NCBI GenBank assembly: GCA_000226015.1
Contig: JH154763.1
Span: 91,621-133,419, forward strand
Reading direction: 5' to 3'
DNA from: Mnemiopsis leidyi
Taxonomy: Eukaryota; Ctenophora; Tentaculata; Lobata; Bolinopsidae
Length of the DNA: 41,799 nucleotides
The notes under the pieces were generated by a model. It saw nothing but the letters and a program-made list of their open reading frames with translations. It was not told the origin of the DNA and did no database searches. A program made the translations under genes and the position numbers. This document shows, one piece after another, positions 32,322 to 41,799 of this stretch (the stretch's first letter is position 1; every line of letters begins with the position of its first letter).

Positions 32322-33787
32322 ATGTCATTGAGCAAAGAAAATCATATCAATGTGCAGCTGCCAATCATAAATCAGAACTCAGAAGAAGCTCTAGCGTCTT
32401 CGTCCATGATTGAATCAGTAAGACAAGAACTAGATATTCTACAAGAAAGAGCAAATTGTGAGTTATCAAATGTTTTGATTTCGAAACCTGATGGAATCGT
32501 GAAGTGCGAACCTCTTCCTTTGGCAAAAACTGTAAATGAACCAGAAAATGCTGAACATCTTAGTGATTCAAACATATCAGGCGCATCATCGAAGCAAGCC
32601 GTAAGTTCAATTGATGACTCCTTGGTTTGCAAACAATGTAGCTTTGTTGCTTCTAAAAAAATAGGTCTTCATTTTCACCATATTTACATGCATCAAAGCA
32701 AACCTGATCGAGTGAAAGTTAAGTGTGAACATTGTGGTTTAATGATATACAAGGACAGATATGAAGCTCATCAGATTAGAATCAAGCTTAACCTTAAATG
32801 CCCTCAATGCAGCTTTACGGGATCACGAGGACAACTCCTGGCTCACCGGCAGCAACATCCATCTCATGGCTCTATCTATCCGAAAAAAAATTATAGGCCC
32901 TATTTCTGTACAGTTTGCCATTGCAGATTCTACAACAGTAAACGGTTGAAAATGCACCTATTGTACCATAAAGATAAAACGGATTTCTGTTGCATAAGGT
33001 GCAATTGCTATTTCTCAAGTGCGTTGGTTCTGGAAAAACACCTCACCAATAGATGCATGAAAAATGCTGAGAAACCATTTCAGTGTAGATTTTGTGACCA
33101 AAAATTTTTTACTGAGATTAGTCTTAATCGTCATGAGCGGGGAAAGCACCATCGAATGATGTCATCTGATGAATTAGCTACACCAGCTTTAGGGTTGAAA
33201 TGCAAATGTGGGAAGTACTTAGCAACGCCAAGGAGGCTTGCAAGACATAGATTTTTCGTCCATAAAGCTCCAAAACGGTGTACATTGTGTCATCGTTCCT
33301 ACAAAAGGTTGGGTCAACATGTTTTGTCATGCAGAAGGAACTTACCAAAGGACCAATTATCTAATGAACCAACCAAAACCGATCATGATGACATCAATGA
33401 AAAAGTAAAAAATCTTTCAAATGCAGCTCTTGCAAGAAAGAATTCACCACAAAAAATAGGCGAGATTCGCATGTGCGAAAGAAAATTTGTGTTAAGATGG
33501 AAATAGATTTTAAGTGTGATTTGTGTCAAAAAATTTTTAGGTCAAAATATAAGAGGGATAGCCACGAAAAGAATAAAACTTGTACTATGAAAAAGGTGGT
33601 TTATTCTTGTGAAATATGTTACAAAGACTTCTCCACCAAATGGTATCTTACAAAGCACAAGAAGTCTGGTATAAACTGTCATATTCCTCTGGCTGAGTTG
33701 AGCAGCGAACCTTGCCCAGGATGCAATGAGACGTTTGAAAGTGAGGTCTTCTTGAAGCGACATTTAAAATACTGTGCTTTTCTTTGA
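32322..33787 (+). CDS. C2H2 zinc-finger gene B, paralogue of gene A, frame broken near 33480
   Basis: The first frame runs 32322-33506 and the second, shifted frame ends at 33787. Colinear identity to gene A covers the whole length, including the lead-in ([44 protein letters not shown]). The finger corresponding to A's [18 protein letters not shown] is missing at the break, so a deletion that is not a multiple of three explains the shift. The last fingers (CDLCQKIF, CEICYKDF, CPGCNETF) survive beyond it. Two of the three SUMO-type motifs of A are lost. About 40 bases upstream of the ATG also match A. It could be a recent pseudogene or a gene with a truncated product of about 394 residues. Confidence 0.75.
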
Positions 33788-35372
33788 ATACATAATTCAA
33801 CCTTGCAAGAATGGTGTTCAATTTTTTGTAAAATATTTGTAGGTTTCGATGATAGTTCTTCATAGTTTCAGATTTTATAATAAGTCGTTTATTTTTTACT
33901 CGCTGAAAATAAACATTTAATTCATATGCTTGATTTGATGTTCACAAGTGTAAAATTGTTTCATTCTTTCACATGTCTATAACAGCTGTGGAAGCATTGG
34001 ACAAAATTTATTACTTTCAATAATGAAGACCCTATTAGTTATTGCTTAGTACATTTATTTACCGTCATGATTAGTACATTTATTTACCGTCATGATTATA
34101 TAAGATATCTTCTTCTGCTGTCAAAGTCTTATTTCAGAATATAACGAGACAATCCCAGAGAATCCGATTTACTGTTCTGACATGAGGCAAATTATGTGGC
34201 AGTGTATCAACCTCATTCACACAAGCTTTCCTTTGTACTTCATGTACTACAGATAAACTGGGATGACATAATTGATTTAAAGTTGCTGGATAGGCGAGCA
34301 CACCGTTCAAAATCATAGAATTTGAACTATTCAATCAATTAACTTATAACTAACTTATTGTCTTTTTATATCATTGGAAGTGATAGTCCTTAATTTATAT
34401 TTATAATGTAATTTTAAATGGATCTTTGAAATTTTTTGCGGAAAGTTAAGATCTTTTATTGTTCCCAAATCCCACCTGAGTTTTAATATTGACCTACAGA
34501 CATGAAGCTACAGACATCTTAATTCTTTTTCAACTGTTTTGATAAAAGTTTTCAGGGCCATTTGTTTGTCGCTCACAAGCCCCGACAAGCCAAATTCCTG
34601 AATTTCGCGGCAGTTTTGCGGCAAAAATTGCTCATTTCGTGACAATTTTGCGGTCATAGTTTCAAATGTGAAATAATTTTTCGACTCGACTCTATGTCAA
34701 GAATTTTCATACTTACTCGACATTCACATGATCTGTGTGTTGTGATATGGTCAAATCATAGAAGTAGTTTCTGTTATATTTGAACTTGAGTCAAGCACTT
34801 AATCTAGTCTTAATCAGAGGATCAGACACCAGCTGAGTCTCAGAACCTGTTATAGCTGGTGTCTGAGACTCCGTTGACTGGTGTCATATTCAGAACTACT
34901 TTAGCAACAACAACATCGCTTACCAACAAGACAGATGATAACTTCAAAAGAAGCAAAAAAAGGTATCAGAGTCAGATAATTAGCAAGTTGTGGTAAAATT
35001 ACTTGAGCTATACGTAAAAACCACAACACAAGTAAAACATTTGGTAAAATTTCGTAACATTTGGTCAAATTTTTTTTAATGCTGACTCAAACTTTACAAC
35101 GTTTGGTCGAATTTTATTACGTTTGGGAAAATTCCCATAAATCGAAATTTTTGCTCTGAAAGAAGACATGACATGTCATATGATTTCTCACACGCGCAGG
35201 AAAGTTCCTTATATTGGGATTCGTCCAAAGAATTGTTAATTTTGAAAAATATCGCAGAAAAACGTCAGTTTCGCGATTTGTTGCGGAAAACTTCTAACAA
35301 GTCGCGTTTTGCTTGTTCTAACAATGCCCATTGCCCCCATAATATTTTCTCACCCTCCGGTAATTTCAAGGA
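33788..35372. other. intergenic, no gene seen
   Basis: It contains a hairpin at about 34832-34864 (GACACCAGCT...AGCTGGTGTC) and a degenerate run of ACATTTGGTAAAATTT-like units at 35035-35145. The minus frame at 34134-34334 has no recognised homology. The CMTR1 promoter should lie at the right end. Confidence 0.45.
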
Positions 35373-38300
35373 ATGTCGGATGAGGATGAGATCAACATCG
35401 ATACGAGAGTCCAGACAATTCAGCGTTATGAGATCCCCTCTGAGGACCCAACAAAAAACTCCCTCAAACGTCAGGGCTCGGACAGTACATACTCGCCGAA
35501 AAAGAAGAGACTGTTGGAGCACATAAACACTGAGTACAGTAGTGGAGGGGGGGTCCTATCTGGCGGGGATATTCTCAGTCCGACTTACAAGTCAGAGAGC
35601 TACTCACCACAACACGGCCTGTTGTCCCCCAACCCTGGAGGTGGGATTTTGGAAGTTGTTTTTTTTGCGAATTTTCTTTGTTTGATGATGATATCTAGGT
35701 TTCCTTGATCGAGGTTCTCAACTACAAAATAATTTCAATCACAAGTTTGTTATTTTAAAGTTTTAACATCGCTCTAAAATACATGTATTTTAGTTGAACC
35801 TACAGAGCAGACTCTACTGGGAGGATCCAAAGCAGACCCAGACTGGGTGAACTCCCACGTGAGTGATCACGTGGACAACAACAACAACAACAAAAACTCA
35901 AGGTTTAGATCTGATGAGAGTGATGGTCTCGTACAGGTCGAACAGGGAGGCAACAAAAATGAGACTGGGTACAGTGAGGCTGCCCTGAAGATGATGGTTT
36001 GTAGAAACTTTTACTTTTTATATTTTGTAGAGTTCTACTATTTTCGGTTTACTATTTTCGTTCTAATATTTTGTATAGTTTCTTTTGTTATTGTGGCAAC
36101 AGAGAAGAAGCGACAGCACCATCCAGTGCTTTTTACGGTAGATTCAATGTCGATCTCCAATTTAAATCCATGTCTGTGCAATGGACGTCAGAATTTGTGT
36201 GAAGGAGTCGGAATTTTTTTCATCGTGTGACAGCGATTAACGAATGAGAAACCAGATCCGACAAAACGATTTTGGGATACCCTGTCGCTCAATGAAAAAT
36301 ATTTCCGACTCCTCCCCTAGAATTCTGACGTCAATTGGCTAGCCCCATCTTTAAGCAAGTGTTATGTTTCAGAAAGGGATGGGTTACGAGCAGGGAACAG
36401 GCCTTGGAAAAGAAGGGCAGGGTATTACCGAGCCAGTCATGGCCAGTAACCAAAAAGGAAATCGTGGACTTGGTCATTACATCGAAGGTAGTTATTTCAG
36501 AGTAGATTAATGATCTATACACCTTGCCTGTTCACAGAGGATGTATTGCAGTGCCGTATCATTCTACCAATGTCCGACAATATTCTGGAAGATTCCTGAC
36601 TTCTTACACGAGGTAACCTTGTCAGGTTTCCAGAGTACAACAGAAGACTGGAAAGAGCGACCGATCTCCACGAATGTCAGTGTAGAGTGGATGAACAAAC
36701 CTACACAAGAGCTTGACGAGGCTTACTTCAGATCCCCGCCCATTCAACAGCTTATTGGAGCCAGAAAAAACACTATTGAAGATGAAACAAGGTGATTGTT
36801 TTTTCATAGACAATAGAAATGAATGTCCATTACCACCTAATTTACGCTATCCCAATCAATTTGAGAAGATTGTTAAGATTGCCAGTTAAATTGACAATAC
36901 GGCTTCGGTAGGTTTGTTTCCACTGAGTTGCTACTTGGAATCCAGAAAGCTAAAGCAGTTTTCGACCAGTTGCCTGACCAAGACTTGAGAGATGCTAGAA
37001 CAAGATGCAACCCGTTTGAGAGTATAGCTTCTGTAATTTTCCAAAACAGGTTTGAAATAGTTTTCAGTTTCTTCACTCAAAAGCCCAGCAAACTCTACTT
37101 TTGTAACAACTTTGGTACCTAATCACTCGAAACTCCTTCTCAAATATTGCAATGATATTATTTCAAATCAAATCATTTCTGTTACCATATCAAGTAACCT
37201 CCATCACCACCAGAGCAGCAATGAAGATGGCGGAGGTTGACGCCCTCACTGACTGGGCCTTCTCCCAAAAAAACAAGAACTACGAGAACATGCCCGGTCC
37301 GATCTATTTCGGGGACATTTGCGCGGGCCCTGGCGGTTTTAGCGAGTACGTTCTGTGGAGAACTCAATGGCATGCCAAAGGTTAGAAAAGTTAAAAACGT
37401 CGCGGATAGGCGGCGATTTTAAGCTTATTAGCTGCAAGGCTTACGTCATCAGGTTGTTTTATCCGACTTATTATTTAGTAATATGTATTATAACAAACTT
37501 AATCAAAAACTTTGCAAAGCATTTTGTGTCCAACCTGCAAAAAGAAGCAGTGATTTTTGCCAAAGTGCGCTATTACCATATTACTCGTGCAGAGCGAATA
37601 TAATAAAACCTATCAGGTTTCGGACTGACGCTGAAGAACGCACCGGACGCGAGCGACTTTAAAATGAACAAGTTTCTAGTGGGTCCAGGGGAGTGTTTCG
37701 AACCTTACTACGGAGTAGGAGGTGCTGAGGGAGATGGGGACATTTTAAAACCGGAGAACTTGGAGGAGTTCAAAGACTACGTCATGCAGCAAACTTGTGA
37801 GTAGAGTAGAGTGTGTAGGATCGGATTTTCGAACTGTTGCTAAATCAGCTCAATAATAGTTTTAGTACCCTTTATTTTTGCTCTATCTTGATGCGATATT
37901 AAAGAGGGATTAAAATGAACCACACTGAAAATTTACAACACGTATGTCCTATATAGTGCTGTGTTTTATGTTCCACGTGTCTCTGATCTGGCTACCTAAC
38001 AAACTTCCCCGGTCTCAGGTGGACTTCACTTTGTGATGGGTGACGGGGGTATATCAGTAGCAGGACAAGAGAGTATTCAGGAGATATTGACCAAACAGCT
38101 CCTTCTCTGTCAGTTTGCTTGTGCGCTCTCCGTACTCCGACAAGGTATTGCTTGTAATGGATTTTTTTTTCGTTTTTTATTTACTACTCCATTCTAGATC
38201 ATGTCTATTCTAAATTCCAAGGATTCCTTAGTGGTTAGTCCTTATCAGTTCACTAAATGATTGTTTATTTCTCGTTAACTCATAATTTGTTGTACCACTC

Positions 38301-41223
38301 CAATCTCCATGGTATCCTTACATTCCAATCAGACGGTAACTTTGTCTGCAAAACGTTCGATCTCTACACGCCCTTCTCGGTCGGACTGGTACACTTACTT
38401 CGCTACGCTTTCGACAAAGTCGCCATCATCAAGCCTCTCACTTCTCGCCCGGCAAACTCTGAGAGGTTTGTTTTAGTGTTAGGTTTAGTGTACATTGTAC
38501 ACAGTGTGTATTGTACATAATACATAGTACATAATTGTACATAGTACCTTATTATACATAGTACATTATTGTACATTATTGTACACAATACATTGTCACA
38601 GTGTCCATTGTACACAATACTTCAAATTGTTCGCAATACATCAACTGGCTGACTCTGAGAGGTATCTTTTAGAGATTTAGGTTTACTTTAAACTTGTAGT
38701 ACCTTTGTCCCACGACCTCAACTATACTTATATATAATTCTCCACTTCAGATATGTACTGTGTCTGGGTTGCAAGAGAAAGGTGGCGGTGCTGCTGTACG
38801 AGTATCTCTTCAAACTGAACATGGAGATCAGAAAACTAGCAGACTCTGACCGAGTTAGTAAGTTTTCTCCGATATATATCGGGTTTCTTGAGTCATAATA
38901 CGTGAAAGTGAGTGGGTTTTATCCCAAATTGAATTTTAATTTTTGCTTAAATTTCAACTCCTCATGTTACTCTCAAGTTGCAAAGCTAAGAACCCACTCT
39001 TCTCATTGTAGGTACTCACTAATGTACCTAGCTACTTAAAGGGGGCTCTACCCTTAACAACATATCTATCTCACTTCTCAAACTTCTACATTCTTTAAAT
39101 TCCATCATATTCCCAGGATATACAACACGTGGTTCCTCTATCTCACTACATTACAGACAGTGACTTCTGTCGCTACATCACCAGAAGTAACGACACCATC
39201 GGAGATAATCAGCTGTACAACTTGAGGAAACTCAAACATTACGTCAGGAATCCGGGACTCAGTGTTACCAATCAGAATGTAAAGTTTATCTTCTTTCCGG
39301 AAAGATCTTAAGTCTTTTTTCTTGATTAGTCTGTTTTCTTCATAAGTCTGTTTTCTCCTTCGAACTTTTTTAAAAAAGCATTCACCTAGAAAAACACCAT
39401 ATATAATGCTATGTCTAGTTGAAGATACTTTAACTTCTAAATTGACACAGGATATCAGAGAGATCTGTCTGAAGAAATGGGAGGTTCCCAATGAGATGAG
39501 AAAGAGACGATTACGAGAACGTCCTATGGAAACTGCCGAACGTCTCCTCAATTCTACTTTATTTAGAGGTAGTGCTTAAACTCTTCAAGACACTGTAAAA
39601 ATGTCTTCAGAAATTTAGATCGTTCGTTGAACTCTCCAGACAAGCCTTGTTTAGAGTAAGGATTTTTCTCAGTAAATTTCACAACCCTGTTTAGGATTCC
39701 CAGCTGATCTGAACCAAGAAAATGTGGGAGGCTTTAGTAGTCGCTATAGCTGGAAGTGTCACCTCAGATACGGCAAACCGGTACTCCTGCTCGGACAAGG
39801 GGTAAGTAAATTTTGTACTTTTTACAGATTTTATACTTCTTCTACTATGTCGTGTGATAGAGAAATAATTTAATTACTTACTAATTATGTAATAACTAGT
39901 AATTATGTAATTACTAGTGTCCTGTCTACTACTACTACTAGTACTCCTGTCCTCATTTTCAACTTGTAGAAAAGTAACGATCAAAGTCTGGCTTGCATTG
40001 CATGCTAAACTAATTTTCAACTTCATACCAGCCGAAAACAGCCGCGCCTATTGATATTAAGGTTACTTAACACCACTGTCAGCCGATAATAGGGGGAAGT
40101 TTTCAACTTCGATCTAAGTAATTATCTTGATAACAGAGGATGAAGGGGCCCGGCTAATGTTCCATATATGGTATAATTGGACTCATTTCATGGGATGTAA
40201 TGTGTCTGCCAGGCTGCATGTCTGTTCTAATGCACAGTTTGTCATGGCTTCAGGTGTTCCATAGCCGATTGATCGGCCCTGAACTTGCATTCAGACAAGC
40301 TCTATGGTATAGGCATTTATATAATCAAAGATGAAAATCAATTCGCTCAAAGATTTAATTGTAACAAGGTAACAAGCGATAGTGCACTTTCTGTATGGAC
40401 AAAAATGGAAGTGCACAAAATTTCCAAATCTATTATGTGTAGTATACCCTCACTCAATTGACCCTGTATTTCAGACGAAGCACGTGTTTTTCTTCAACGG
40501 AGAGTTACACAGTTGGACACGTGACCAGCACATCCAGATCGAACTGCCACGTGACACCATCGTCGAGGCTCAGGTACGTGGCTCTCCTTTTTTAGCATTA
40601 TTGCACATTGTCGAGGTTCAGGTGCGTGACCCTCCTTTTTTAACCTCACTGCACATCGTCGAGGATTAGGTACGTGACTCTCCTTTTTTCAACTTAATTG
40701 CACGTGTGTTAAGTTATTTGGATCGTCAATCTTTTTGATGATCGAAACTCACTCATGATTAATGAACTAGATTTCCTATATGAACACCTTGCCTTGACAA
40801 TTTATTTTTTGGCACAACTGTATGTTTTGGGGCGAACACGTCTCCCCTCTGCTCACCCCTCCCCTCTGCTCACCCCTCCCCTCTGCTCGCCCCTCCTCTG
40901 TGATCATCTCACGCAAACACCCCTCCCCTCTGAACACCTCACCCCTCCCCTGAATGTGTTGTTGCTCAGGTAGCAGAGGTGTTTACCGGAGAGAACAGCG
41001 GCATGAGGACGTACAACGTCGTTATAACTGACGGTATTGTTATTGGAGGACAGGAGATTTATCAGAAGCCTTATAGCGAGAGGTAGGTCAGATAAACAGG
41101 TGGTGTAGAGAAAGTGTTCCAGTTAGACTACTTATCATTCTACTGTCACGTAGTGAGGTGGACCTGGAAGCTGCCAGACAACCACAGTTCAGTTGTGGTA
41201 TGGAATGTGTGAAACCTTGTTAA
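35373..41223 (+). CDS. CMTR1: CMTR1, cap-specific mRNA (nucleoside-2'-O)-methyltransferase 1
   Basis: Sixteen exons: 35373-35640, 35794-35996, 36373-36487, 36626-36791, 36912-37049, 37214-37380, 37617-37796, 38019-38144, 38333-38465, 38751-38853, 39117-39278, 39451-39568, 39695-39801, 40475-40573, 40970-41082 and tentatively 41154-41223. All junctions close in phase. CMTR1 methylates the 2'-O of the first transcribed nucleotide of capped mRNA in the nucleus, using SAM. Visible parts are a Ser-rich basic N-terminus (SPKKKR), a G-patch ([17 protein letters not shown]), and the RrmJ-type domain with SAM motif [11 protein letters not shown]. The catalytic tetrad is K301, D421, K461, E498 (AAMKMA, MGDGG, VCKTFD, RPANSE). 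A guanylyltransferase-like domain follows. The last exon ends in TAA after 755 residues, without the WW domain of vertebrates; instead a GTATGG donor at 41198 may lead off the window. Confidence 0.93.
38466..38670. repeat. duplicated CMTR1 exon 9 end plus GTAC-rich microsatellite
   Basis: The exon end ACTCTGAGAG|GT (38456-38467) recurs at 38652-38663 (ACTCTGAGAG|GTATC), 196 bases on, and both are followed by a TTTAG...TTAGGTTTA phrase. Between them lies a decayed repeat of GTACA/TACATAGTAC. Confidence 0.7.
40555..40705. repeat. 48-bp tandem array spanning the CMTR1 exon 14 donor
   Basis: Three copies of CGTCGAGGCTCAG|GTACGTG...CTCCTTTTTT. Candidate donors lie at 40574, 40622 and 40670, 48 apart. 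The first extra unit is fully open in the CMTR1 frame (16 codons ending HIVEVQ). The second ends in TAG where CAG is expected. Confidence 0.92.
40836..40957. repeat. pyrimidine-rich minisatellite before the CMTR1 exon 15 acceptor
   Basis: Repeats of CCCCTCTGCTCACCCCTCC type (about 19 bp, several imperfect copies) end a dozen bases before the acceptor GTTGCTCAG (40969). They greatly extend the C-rich tract ahead of the splice site. Confidence 0.8.
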
Positions 41224-41338
41224 GTACACTTTGTAGTACACAGTGTAGTACACAGTGTAGTACACTGTGTAGTACACTGTGTAGTTACACTGTGTAGTTA
41301 CACTGTGTAGTTACACTGTGTACACAGTGTAGTACACA
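41222..41338. repeat. GTAGTACACAGT microsatellite
   Basis: About nine imperfect copies of a 13-14-bp unit (GTAGTACACTGT / GTAGTTACACTGT). It starts exactly at the putative CMTR1 stop codon. Related GTACACAGT phrases occur at 1490-1526 and 38490-38620. Confidence 0.85.
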
Positions 41339-41799
41339 GATTTATTGGTCATTCGCTGTCATACCATTCGAAACAATTTCGACCCTTCCTGATCCTCTAT
41401 ATTATAATTTTTGTAAATGAACATAACATTGTTCTGAAAACTGCTGATGTAACAAGAATTGCGGCCGCTTTCATTGTGTCAGGCGACCGCTGAATTTCCC
41501 GTATCATGCCGTCGCTTATTGTCATTAAACCTCGAGGAATGAGGAATACGCAACCTCGTACCAGAAGTAATTTCGGTTAGTTGTTCTGCACGTGTAAAAT
41601 CAGACGCGCGAGTTCACGCAGCCGTTCGATGCAGCCACGATTGAAAAATTGCACGCGTAAAGTTTAGACACAATTGCGCGTTCTTTTCATCGTTTATTTC
41701 AAATATCGTAACTCAGCTCTGTATGACGTCGTTATTGTATTGTATGTGCTGCCTTCATCATTTATTCATGCTGCGTTGTGTTTATGCTTCTGGCGTGTA
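41339..41799. other. CpG-rich right end, no gene seen
   Basis: From about 41459 (GCGGCCGC) to 41690 the sequence becomes rich in CG dinucleotides, unlike the AT-rich introns. It could be a CpG-rich repeat like the one at 13100-14200 or an intron of CMTR1. No frame or domain is recognised. Confidence 0.4.

Noticed and set aside
36529-36611. An extra CMTR1 exon between exons 3 and 4
   Set aside because: It has an acceptor and a GAG|GTAACC donor, but in the CMTR1 phase it contains a TGA. Joining exon 3 directly to 36626 keeps frame and homology.
38855-38860. GTAAGT as the CMTR1 exon 10 donor
   Set aside because: It breaks the phase with exon 11. GTTAGT three codons earlier in phase (exon end 38853) gives DSDR joined to DIQHVVPL, matching the family.

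Overview
This is a 41.8 kb piece of an animal nuclear genome. It has spliced genes with GT-AG introns, AT-rich intergenic DNA, a LINE, MITEs, a tRNA-derived SINE and many minisatellites. Gene content (KCTD3/SHKBP1, UFL1, HSP70, ZC3H14, WARS1, CMTR1, C2H2 zinc fingers) is metazoan. Compact introns and nested transposons would fit an early-branching invertebrate, but I cannot name the species. There is one 38-base assembly gap at 19862-19899.

Layout. 1-3186 (minus): the 5' part of a KCTD3/SHKBP1-like gene, running off the left edge inside a 40-bp tandem array. 3706-5910 (minus): UFL1, with an unusually intronless coding region. 6646-8556 (plus): an intronless cytosolic HSP70, divergent from UFL1. 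8700-16700: a gene-poor transposon zone. It holds a jockey/CR1-like LINE split by a 525-bp TA-flanked MITE, a hammerhead-like fold, and a CpG-rich set of inverted and dispersed repeats. 16780-17962: a three-finger C2H2 gene. 18904-24683: an 11-exon ZC3H14 (Nab2-type poly(A)-binding) gene whose introns carry a long inverted repeat around the gap and a SINE. 25173-25259: a possible tiny secreted-peptide ORF behind a TATA box. 25952-31218: a 10-exon WARS1 with a C2H2 zinc-finger gene nested in intron 5. 32322-33787: a paralogue of that zinc-finger gene. 35373 to the right end: CMTR1 with its complete K-D-K-E methyltransferase tetrad.

The splice models for KCTD3, ZC3H14, WARS1 and CMTR1 were built by hand. 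Reading phase closes at every junction, so the exon coordinates should be close to correct.

The genes are mostly unrelated housekeeping functions: UFMylation, protein folding, mRNA poly(A) control, tRNA charging and cap 2'-O-methylation. No operon-like pathway is apparent.

The most striking pattern is in the introns. At five exon ends (KCTD3 exon 5, ZC3H14 exons 1 and 5, WARS1 exon 5, CMTR1 exon 14) the exon's last bases plus its 5' splice site are tandemly copied 3 to 6 times with periods of 34 to 55 bp. A sixth exon (CMTR1 exon 9) has one extra copy. This looks like repeated AGGT-type tandem duplication seeding minisatellites at splice donors, and two of the arrays have in-frame, partly open units.
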